From Thermoplasmata archaeon (GTDB lineage: Archaea > Thermoplasmatota > E2 > UBA202 > JdFR-43): 5,332 nt of DNA. Each line of letters opens with the position of its first letter. The stretch's first letter is position 1. Position numbers and translations under genes: made by a program. Of this stretch, positions 1-4,806 are shown piece after piece. The stretch covers positions 1 through 5,332 of the forward strand of contig JAGGYX010000076.1 of assembly GCA_021162305.1 (NCBI GenBank), in the 5' to 3' direction. Under the pieces are notes generated by a model. It did not search any database. It saw only the letters and a program-made list of their open reading frames with translations, and had not been told where the DNA came from.

Positions 1-371
1 AAATAATGGATAGAAAATATGGAAAGGCATGTGCAAAAATTTTGGAAGATGTTGCCAATGGAAAAATAAAGGCATGCATTTCTCCTTTGGTTGCAATTGA
101 AGTGGCAAATGCCCTTAGAAAATATGGAATAAAAGGGATAAAAGATACAATAGATGCAATTTTATCTCTGGACATTGATGTTCATCCAATAGATGAAATT
201 ATTGTAAGGATGGCAGCAGAAATTTTTGATAAATTTGGCATAAGTCCATATGATTGTATTCATGCTGCAACGATGCATGCAAGAGGAATAAAAGAAATCA
301 TATCCGCAGCTAAAGAATTTGATAAAATAAAGAATATAAAAAGAATCGATCCATTGCGTTATGAAGATTAA
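1..371 (+). CDS. PIN-domain protein (VapC-like ribonuclease), 5'-partial
   Basis: This is the C-terminal part of a PIN-domain protein, a family of metal-dependent ribonucleases often acting as VapC toxins. The frame is open to the left window edge, and the first PIN strand with its catalytic Asp (usually a DTNxF-like motif) is absent. The Met at base 6 is therefore probably internal. Numbering from that Met, the second conserved acid is Glu32 in SPLVAIEVANAL and the third is Asp83 in SPYDCIHAATM. Both match the family well. The fourth usual acid, the Asp of a TAD/SADxxFD-type motif, is replaced: the sequence reads SAAKEFDKI, with Ala102 at that place. Glu104 and Asp106 follow and might compensate. 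No antitoxin gene is visible; a partner would normally lie upstream, outside the window. The stop lies 43 bases before the likely start of the next gene. Family assignment is firm; toxin function is inferred. Confidence 0.8.
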   Translation, partial: IMDRKYGKACAKILEDVANGKIKACISPLVAIEVANALRKYGIKGIKDTIDAILSLDIDVHPIDEIIVRMAAEIFDKFGISPYDCIHAATMHARGIKEIISAAKEFDKIKNIKRIDPLRYED

Positions 372-380
372 ATAGTTTCC

Positions 381-390
381 AAAAATTTAA
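381..390 (+). promoter_or_regulatory. Candidate archaeal TATA box for the isoprenoid operon
   Basis: The gap after the PIN gene contains an A/T-only stretch, AAAAATTTAA. Its centre is about 29 bases before the ATG at 415. That spacing fits an archaeal TATA box driving a leaderless transcript beginning at or close to that ATG, and I see no Shine-Dalgarno sequence before it. The PIN and dehydratase genes could still be partly co-transcribed. This is inferred from position and composition only. Confidence 0.35.
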
Positions 391-414
391 GAAATGGCAT
401 GCATTATAGCTACA

Positions 415-1584
415 ATGTATCTCACAAAAGAGCAGGAAGAGATGCTTGAAGGAGAGCATGGTGAGATTATTTCTAAAATGACTCGCCTTTTGGTAAGGCT
501 TGGTGACATATACAATGCTGAAAAAATGATACCCGTGGCGAGTGTTCAGGTGGCTGGTGTTTCATATAAATCCATAGGCGAACCTGGCTTGGAATTTCTT
601 CAGGATATTGCAAAGGAAGCAAGAGTAAGAGTTTTAACATTTCTTAACCCTGCTGGAATGGATCTGGAAAAATGGAAGGAGATGGGCATAGATGAAAACT
701 TTGCAAAAAAACAACTTGCCATAATCGAGGCTTTCAGAAAAATGGGAATCATAATATCTGCAACATGCACTCCTTACTTGGCAGGAAATCTGCCTCATTA
801 TAAGCAGCATATTGCATGGAGTGAAAGCTCGGCGGTGAGCTTTGCAAACTCTGTTATAGGAGCAAGAACGAATCGTGAAGGTGGTCCATCTGCTCTTGCG
901 GCAGCCATCACAGGATTCACACCCTATTACGGCTTGCACCTCGATGAAAACAGGCAGCCAGATTATATTATCGAGGTAAAAACACAATTAAAATACAATT
1001 CTGATTTCGCTGCCCTCGGTTACTATGTCGGGAAGAAAATAAAAAATAAAATACCTTTCTTCAAGGGAATAAAAGAAGCAGATACAGATCAATTGAAGGC
1101 GCTGGGGGCGGCGATGGCGGCGAGCGGAGCTGTAGCACTGTATCATGTTGATGGCATAACGCCTGAAGCAGATAAAATTTCTATTTCGGGCTTAGAAAAA
1201 ATCGAGTTTGGAGAAGAAGAGCTTAAAGAAACTTATGATGCTTTGAATTCTGGCGAGGAGCCAGACATTGTCATATTTGGCTGTCCCCATGCTTCCATAT
1301 CAGAGATTTTCAAAATTGCGAAGATTCTGGAAGGAAGAAAAGCAAAGAAGCCATTCTGGATTGTTACTGCAAGAGCTACAAAGGAGATGGCAAGAAAAAT
1401 TGGGCTTGAAGAAGCGATAGAAAAAGCAGGTGGGAAAATATATGCAGATACATGCATGGTTGTCTCGCCCATCGAGAATTTATTTAAAACAACAGGCGTA
1501 AATTCTGCCAAAGCTGCTCACTATTTGCCGGGCTTTTGCAAACAAAAAGTTGTTTTTAACAATATGGAGGCGTTGTTAAAATGA
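415..1584 (+). CDS. Phosphomevalonate dehydratase large subunit (aconitase X catalytic domain)
   Basis: This is the large subunit of the iron-sulfur hydro-lyase that dehydrates (R)-5-phosphomevalonate to trans-anhydromevalonate 5-phosphate in the archaeal modified mevalonate pathway. It acts in the cytoplasm with the small subunit encoded next. I chose ATG 415 because family members typically begin MYLTKEE-like, matching MYLTKEQEEMLEGEHGE here. An in-frame ATG at 394 would add seven residues (MACIIAT) and is the alternative. From 415 the protein is 389 residues, normal for the family. Cysteines in three conserved motifs are candidate cluster ligands: Cys118 (ATCTPYLAGNLP), Cys290 (FGCPHAS) and Cys347 (DTCMVVSP). 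SESSAVSFANSVIGARTNREGGPS (about 142-165) is the other hallmark block. The stop overlaps the next start as ATGA. Bacterial AcnX relatives act on cis-3-hydroxyproline, but the adjacent isopentenyl phosphate kinase favours the mevalonate role. Confidence 0.93.
   Translation: MYLTKEQEEMLEGEHGEIISKMTRLLVRLGDIYNAEKMIPVASVQVAGVSYKSIGEPGLEFLQDIAKEARVRVLTFLNPAGMDLEKWKEMGIDENFAKKQLAIIEAFRKMGIIISATCTPYLAGNLPHYKQHIAWSESSAVSFANSVIGARTNREGGPSALAAAITGFTPYYGLHLDENRQPDYIIEVKTQLKYNSDFAALGYYVGKKIKNKIPFFKGIKEADTDQLKALGAAMAASGAVALYHVDGITPEADKISISGLEKIEFGEEELKETYDALNSGEEPDIVIFGCPHASISEIFKIAKILEGRKAKKPFWIVTARATKEMARKIGLEEAIEKAGGKIYADTCMVVSPIENLFKTTGVNSAKAAHYLPGFCKQKVVFNNMEALLK
1566..1570 (+). promoter_or_regulatory. 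Shine-Dalgarno site for the dehydratase small subunit
   Basis: GGAGG lies inside the end of the large-subunit gene, ten bases before ATG 1581. It supports that start and independent ribosome loading at the ATGA overlap, which would help keep the two subunits in balance. Confidence 0.6.
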
Positions 1585-1970
1585 AGGCTCGAACCATATA
1601 TCCGGGAAATGTGAAAGGTGTTGCCATAGTAAGTCATGAGCCAATAGGCTTTTATGGTGGAATAGACATGAAAACAGGCGTTGTTATAGAAAAAGGGCAT
1701 CCTCTTGAAGGGAGAAGCATTAAAGGAAAAATTCTTGTGTTTCCATATGGAAAAGGCTCGACGGTGGGAAGCTATGTCATATATGGATTGAAAAAGAACG
1801 GAGTTGCTCCTCTTGCAATAATAAATAAAGAAACAGAAACAATAGTGGCAACAGGCGTTATTCTAGCTGCCATACCATGCGTTGATGGCGTGGATATAGA
1901 AAAAATTAAAGACGGAAGCATTGTCGAAATAAAAGCAGGGGAAAAGGAAGCGGAAGTTAAAATAGAATGA
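1581..1970 (+). CDS. Phosphomevalonate dehydratase small subunit (DUF126 / aconitase X swivel domain)
   Basis: This is the small subunit of the aconitase X-type phosphomevalonate dehydratase. It forms the swivelling domain that closes over the active site of the large subunit. The 129 residues match the usual DUF126 length. Visible hallmarks are GFYGGIDMKTG (about 23-33), the hydrophobic strand GKILVFP (49-55) and the highly conserved GKGSTVGSYV (57-66). Ser60 in this last motif is expected to be the catalytic or substrate-binding serine. A later AAIPCVDGVD segment (about 96-105) is also typical. The start is fixed by the ATGA overlap with the upstream stop and by a GGAGG site ten bases upstream. 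Its own stop overlaps the kinase start in the same way. Some archaea and bacteria carry both subunits as one fused protein; here they are separate. Confidence 0.93.
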   Translation: MKARTIYPGNVKGVAIVSHEPIGFYGGIDMKTGVVIEKGHPLEGRSIKGKILVFPYGKGSTVGSYVIYGLKKNGVAPLAIINKETETIVATGVILAAIPCVDGVDIEKIKDGSIVEIKAGEKEAEVKIE

Positions 1971-2725
1971 TTCTCATAAAGCTTGGAGGAAGTGTCATAA
2001 GCAACAAGAATAAGCCCTTCTCATTTAATGATAGCGTTGTTAAAAACATTGCATCTGAGCTAAAAAAATTCTACCCCAAAAAGAAATTCATAATCATACA
2101 CGGCGGCGGCAGCTTCGGTCATCCGCTGGCGAAGAAATATGGAATAAGAAATGGACTGGATGGCAAAGAAAAGCTCATTGGTTTCAGCCACACACATCAA
2201 GCAATGCTCGATTTAAACAAGAAAATCATTGAAATATTCTTGGAGAAAGAGCTTCCTGCCTTTTCCATAAGCCCATCTTCAATTTTCATTACAGATAATG
2301 GAAAAATAGTTTATGGGAGCATAAAAATAATTGAAGAGGCTATAAAAATAAATCTTATTCCTGTTCTTTTTGGAGATGTTGTTATCGATGTTAGCAAAAA
2401 AATTGACATACTTTCTGGAGATGCTATTATGTCTTATCTTGCTTCCATGCTTGATGTCGAGAAAGCAATATTTTTGATGGATGTTGATGGAATATATGAT
2501 AGGTCGCCAAATGATGAAAAAGCAAGGTTGATAGATGAATTAAATGAGGAAGCAAAGATTTCTGCGATTGAAGGAAAATTTGACGTTACAGGGGGTATAA
2601 AAAATAAGATAAGGGAGGCAATGAAAATGGATTGCATCGTATATTTCATAAATGGGCTGGATGAAGGAAATCTAACAAAAGCAATAGAAGGGAAAAAAGT
2701 GGGGACGATAAAGAAAGGAAAATAA
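1967..2725 (+). CDS. ipk: Isopentenyl phosphate kinase
   Basis: This kinase phosphorylates isopentenyl phosphate with ATP to give isopentenyl diphosphate, the last step of the archaeal modified mevalonate pathway. The 252 residues form an amino acid kinase-type fold of normal length. Motifs in order are MILIKLGGSVIS with Lys5 and Gly7-Gly8-Ser9, and IIHGGGSFGHPLAKKYG (43-59). In the latter, His52 of GHP is the residue that distinguishes this family and contacts the substrate phosphate. Next come LSGDAI (Asp152), MDVDGIYDRSP (171-181) for nucleotide binding, and FDVTGGIKNKI (205-215) with Lys212 and Lys214. The start overlaps the preceding stop as ATGA, implying translational coupling with the dehydratase. 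The UbiD-type decarboxylase that makes its substrate is not in the window. Other members of the superfamily, such as UMP or acetylglutamate kinase, lack the GHP histidine context, so the call is firm. Confidence 0.95.
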   Translation: MILIKLGGSVISNKNKPFSFNDSVVKNIASELKKFYPKKKFIIIHGGGSFGHPLAKKYGIRNGLDGKEKLIGFSHTHQAMLDLNKKIIEIFLEKELPAFSISPSSIFITDNGKIVYGSIKIIEEAIKINLIPVLFGDVVIDVSKKIDILSGDAIMSYLASMLDVEKAIFLMDVDGIYDRSPNDEKARLIDELNEEAKISAIEGKFDVTGGIKNKIREAMKMDCIVYFINGLDEGNLTKAIEGKKVGTIKKGK

Positions 2726-2733
2726 AATATATT
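2725..2733 (+). promoter_or_regulatory. Candidate TATA box for the CBS-antiporter pair
   Basis: AAATATATT lies in the 26-base gap after the kinase gene, with its centre about 23 bases before the GTG at 2752. This is close to the spacing expected for an archaeal promoter with a leaderless or near-leaderless transcript. I see no good Shine-Dalgarno site before the GTG, which agrees. Read-through from the isoprenoid operon is equally possible. Confidence 0.3.
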
Positions 2734-2751
2734 TTCCCCGCATTACATCAT

Positions 2752-3216
2752 GTGGAGCTTAAATTAAGAGAGCTGCATGAAAAAAAAGTCAGGGAAATAA
2801 TAGACGAAAGAGCAGTCTGGAATCTCCCATTGCTTGAAAAAGATGCTTCCATAGCGTCTCTTCTTTCCATCCTCACCGCCCGCGACCACGTCTGGATTGT
2901 TGAAAAGAAAGGAAGCAGGCATGTTATAGGCGTTGTCACAGAAAATGATATATTAAAGCTACTTGCCCCAGCAAGGCTGCCCAAATATGTTTTTGGCAAA
3001 AAATATGGCGTTTCAATACAACATGGAACTGCTGAAAAAGCAGAGGATATAATGTGCAGTCATTTGATAAAATGCTCACCCGAAGAAAAAGTTGGAGATG
3101 TTCTAAAGAAAATGGTTAATGCAGGATTGCGAAGATTGCCGATTGTTAAAAATGATGAAATAGTTGGTGAGATAACAACCCGTTACATAATTCAAATTTT
3201 ACTGGGGAAACGATAA
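2752..3216 (+). CDS. Two-CBS-domain protein, probable regulator of the adjacent antiporter
   Basis: This is a stand-alone pair of CBS domains (154 residues), a module that usually binds adenine nucleotides and regulates a partner. CBS1 spans about residues 13-72 and ends in VIGVVTENDILKLL, with the classic Thr63-x-x-Asp66 ribose-binding signature. CBS2 spans about 97-151 (EDIMCSHLIKCSPEEKVGDV, LRRLPIVKNDEIVGEITTRYII). Its matching position is Thr142-x-x-Tyr145, so the Asp is lost and nucleotide binding may be limited to one site. No membrane segment or extra catalytic domain is seen. The start is GTG; the frame is open further upstream but offers no ATG, GTG or TTG in the gap after the kinase. 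The stop lies one base before the antiporter ATG, so co-translation is very likely. Domain identity is firm; regulation of the antiporter is inferred from the gene order. Confidence 0.85.
   Translation: MELKLRELHEKKVREIIDERAVWNLPLLEKDASIASLLSILTARDHVWIVEKKGSRHVIGVVTENDILKLLAPARLPKYVFGKKYGVSIQHGTAEKAEDIMCSHLIKCSPEEKVGDVLKKMVNAGLRRLPIVKNDEIVGEITTRYIIQILLGKR
3204..3208 (+). promoter_or_regulatory. Weak Shine-Dalgarno-like site before the antiporter
   Basis: GGGGA at the end of the CBS gene lies nine bases before ATG 3218. It is only a partial match to a Shine-Dalgarno sequence, but it agrees with the chosen start and with coupling to the CBS gene. Confidence 0.35.
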
Positions 3217-3217
3217 A

Positions 3218-3766
3218 ATGATTGCATTGAAAATTTTATTGCTTGAGATTGGATTAGCATTGATTCTGGCAAAAATATTTGGATATGGAATGGAGAAGCT
3301 GAAACAGCCTGCCGTTATTGGAGAAATACTTGCAGGCATATTTCTCGGTCCATTTATTCTTGGCTCAATATTCAATTTCAATTTTATTTCTCCATCTATA
3401 AGTAATGAAACAGAAACAATTGCCCAAATAGGCATAATTTTACTTTTGTTCCTATCTGGTATCGAAACAGGCGTTGGAGAAATAAAAGAGGCTGGAAAAA
3501 GTGGCATGATAACTTCATTTTTTGATGTATTCATGGCTTTTTTATTTGGTTACATTGTTGGAACAATTCTTGGATATGACACTTTACATTCAATAGCAAT
3601 AGGAAACATTTTTACAGCAACAAGCGTTGGCATAACAGTTCGCACCTTAATGGACATGAATGCACTTCACACAAATGTTGGTAATCTCATATTGACTGTA
3701 GCAGTTTTGGATGACATACTTGGCATAATTGTGCTTTCTGTAACTCTTGGAAAAAGGCTCAATTGA
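3218..3766 (+). CDS. Na+/H+ antiporter (CPA2, KefB/NapA-like), N-terminal half, frameshifted
   Basis: This is the N-terminal half of a membrane cation:proton antiporter of the CPA2 family. It carries about six hydrophobic segments. The family signature QPAVIGEILAGIFLGP (30-45) lies in the second, IILLLFLSGIETG (about 74-86) follows, and TSVGITVRTLMDMNALHTNVG occupies the loop before the ion-binding helix. That helix contains VAVLDDILGII with Asp165-Asp166, the two-aspartate motif of electrogenic NapA-like antiporters. The frame stops shortly after this helix (KRLN, stop at 3764-3766), where homologues continue. The missing part follows at once in the +1 frame. Dropping one base from the A5 run at 3751-3755 joins the halves as LGKGSIEMLF into one 387-residue protein, the usual length. 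As it stands the gene is broken, a sequencing error, or decoded by frameshifting. It follows the CBS gene by one base. Confidence 0.85.
   Translation: MIALKILLLEIGLALILAKIFGYGMEKLKQPAVIGEILAGIFLGPFILGSIFNFNFISPSISNETETIAQIGIILLLFLSGIETGVGEIKEAGKSGMITSFFDVFMAFLFGYIVGTILGYDTLHSIAIGNIFTATSVGITVRTLMDMNALHTNVGNLILTVAVLDDILGIIVLSVTLGKRLN
3746..3766 (+). other. Apparent +1 frameshift site in the antiporter gene
   Basis: The two antiporter frames are both open only across this stretch, so the extra base must lie here or the ribosome must skip one here. The most likely place is the A5 run at 3751-3755 (frame CTT GGA AAA AGG). Removing one A gives CTT GGA AAA GGC TCA and a continuous product. Confidence 0.7.
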
Positions 3767-4382
3767 AATGCTTTTTGTTAAAATAGCTGCCTTTTTTGCA
3801 ATATTCTTCATTCTCCTTCTTTTGTTATATAAATATCAAAAATTTGGTATTCATGTCTCAATACCAAAATTTGCTCTTACAATTGCTCTTGCTCTGTGCT
3901 TTATTTTCTCGGCTCTTGCTTTATCTCTTGGGCTGGCAGCGATAACTGGCTCATTTTTTGCTGGCTTGCTGTTAAGTGCTGCTCCTCAAAGAAGGAGAAT
4001 AAGCGAGTTTATTAGAGAGATTGGAGACATTTTTTTCATCCCCCTCTTCTTTGTATGGGTGGGAGCAAGCTTTGATTTCTCTGCTCTTGAAGGTGTGGGC
4101 ATGCTCATTCTGCTTTTCATTCCATTTGCTTTGGCTGGAAAAATAATTGGGTGCAGCTTAGGAGCAAAGATAACTGGCTTTTCAAACAGGGATGCAATAT
4201 CAGTAGGCGTTGGAATGATGCCACGCATGGAAGTTGCCTTGATTGTTGTAACAACAGAAATTTCTATGGGAATATGGGACAAACCCCTCGCCCATCAGGT
4301 TTTGGCAGCTACAATCCTGCTTGTTATAATCTCCTCGTTCCTGACACCATTTGTATTGAAAATGGTTTATAAAGCATCATAA
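3747..4382 (+). CDS. Na+/H+ antiporter (CPA2), C-terminal half, in the +1 frame
   Basis: This is the C-terminal half of the antiporter begun at 3218, with about six more hydrophobic segments. The frame opens at TTG 3747. An ATG at 3768 is the only nearby conventional start, with no convincing ribosome site, so independent translation is doubtful. Hallmarks include GLAAITGSFFAGLLLS, the FIREIGDIFFIPLFFVWVGASFD block with the family's F-x-P-x-F-F-V-x-x-G pattern, and GMMPRMEVALIVV near the end. The Arg of PR is Arg336 in the rejoined protein. It is followed by Met where most relatives have Gly (PRGEVAL). The rejoined protein would move Na+ or K+ against H+ across the cytoplasmic membrane. The last bases overlap the 3' end of the oppositely oriented acetyltransferase by six bases. 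Family identity is firm; whether this is a pseudogene part or a working product is open. Confidence 0.82.
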   Translation: MEKGSIEMLFVKIAAFFAIFFILLLLLYKYQKFGIHVSIPKFALTIALALCFIFSALALSLGLAAITGSFFAGLLLSAAPQRRRISEFIREIGDIFFIPLFFVWVGASFDFSALEGVGMLILLFIPFALAGKIIGCSLGAKITGFSNRDAISVGVGMMPRMEVALIVVTTEISMGIWDKPLAHQVLAATILLVIISSFLTPFVLKMVYKAS

Positions 4383-4772
4383 CTTCTTCTTCATTTTATA
4401 ATGCTGTATTTCATTGAATAAAACATAGCTTTTCTCAATTATGCTGTATCCATTCTTCTTGTAAAAATTGACTGCATTTTCTCTTGCATTCAAAATAATG
4501 TATTCGGCTCCTTTTTCTTTTGCCATTTCTTCCAGTCTTCGCAGCATCATGCTTCCTATGCCTCGCCTTCTGTAACCTTCTTCGACTGCCATATATCTTA
4601 TTTGTGCCTCCTTTATGCCATTAAAATGCAGTCTTGCAACGCCCACAATTTTGTTGCCGTCGCATGCCATAATATGAATTGCTTTATCTTCCATATCATC
4701 TCTCTCACTTCCTCTTGGCTGATTCCATGGTTTTCTCAATATCTCCCACCTGAGCTCATAATATTTTTTCAA
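4377..4772 (-). CDS. GNAT-family N-acetyltransferase (start uncertain)
   Basis: This cytoplasmic acetyltransferase of the GNAT fold transfers acetyl from acetyl-CoA to an unknown amine. The open frame from TTG at 4772 gives 131 residues. The acetyl-CoA pyrophosphate loop is seen as RRRGIG (68-73, R-x-x-G-x-G), preceded by the strand QIRYMAV (57-63). LNARENAVNFYKKNGY (95-110) is the typical motif B helix and strand. KPWNQPRGSERDD (14-26) and the terminal EIQHYKM mark a subfamily common in archaea and bacteria. Read from TTG, the first beta strand is missing. The codons just upstream in the same frame (KFVLLKESN) would supply it, but this frame has a stop at 4802-4800 and no usual start. A one-base shift would connect it to ATG 4806. 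AAGGA at 4784-4780 could serve the TTG start. The 3' end overlaps the antiporter stop. Fold is firm; substrate is unknown. Confidence 0.85.
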   Translation of the reverse strand: MKKYYELRWEILRKPWNQPRGSERDDMEDKAIHIMACDGNKIVGVARLHFNGIKEAQIRYMAVEEGYRRRGIGSMMLRRLEEMAKEKGAEYIILNARENAVNFYKKNGYSIIEKSYVLFNEIQHYKMKKKL

Positions 4773-4806
4773 ATTGCTTTCCTTCAGGAGAACAAATTTT
4801 TATCAT
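4773..4806 (-). other. Out-of-frame N-terminus of the acetyltransferase, with ATGA overlap and A5 shift site
   Basis: ATG at 4806-4804 overlaps the dehydrogenase stop as ATGA, the usual coupled arrangement. Read straight, it encodes a 16-residue peptide (MIKICSPEGKQF and on) ending at TGA 4758-4756. Dropping one A from the A5 run at 4801-4797 gives MIKFVLLKESN joined in frame to the acetyltransferase. The result is a 142-residue protein with the expected first strand. This looks like a one-base insertion, but a short coupled leader peptide is possible. Confidence 0.55.
4780..4784 (-). promoter_or_regulatory. Possible Shine-Dalgarno site before TTG 4772
   Basis: AAGGA ends seven bases before the TTG codon. 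It is the only sequence evidence for translation starting at TTG and not at ATG 4806. The same bases also encode LKE in the frame that extends the protein, so the match may be chance. Confidence 0.25.

Noticed and set aside
397..404. Overlapping GCATGC/ATGCAT palindromes near the operon start
   Set aside because: They are too short and common in this sequence (also near 4860) to support an operator.
634..987. Minus-strand open frame inside the dehydratase gene
   Set aside because: It lies wholly within a strongly conserved gene on the other strand. Its product is rich in Cys, Arg and Ser without any recognisable motif, so it is a shadow frame.
2726..2751. Possible terminator after the kinase gene
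   Set aside because: There is only a run of four Ts and no convincing stem, which is not enough to call a terminator.
1675..4211. Recurring word AGGCGTT at several sites (about 1677, 1854, 2929, 3469, 4205)
   Set aside because: Each falls in coding sequence as a GGC-GTT (Gly-Val) codon pair. There is no regular spacing or flanking conservation.
4151..4372. Plus-strand alternative frame within the antiporter C-terminal half
   Set aside because: The overlapping frame carries the antiporter motifs. This one shows none.
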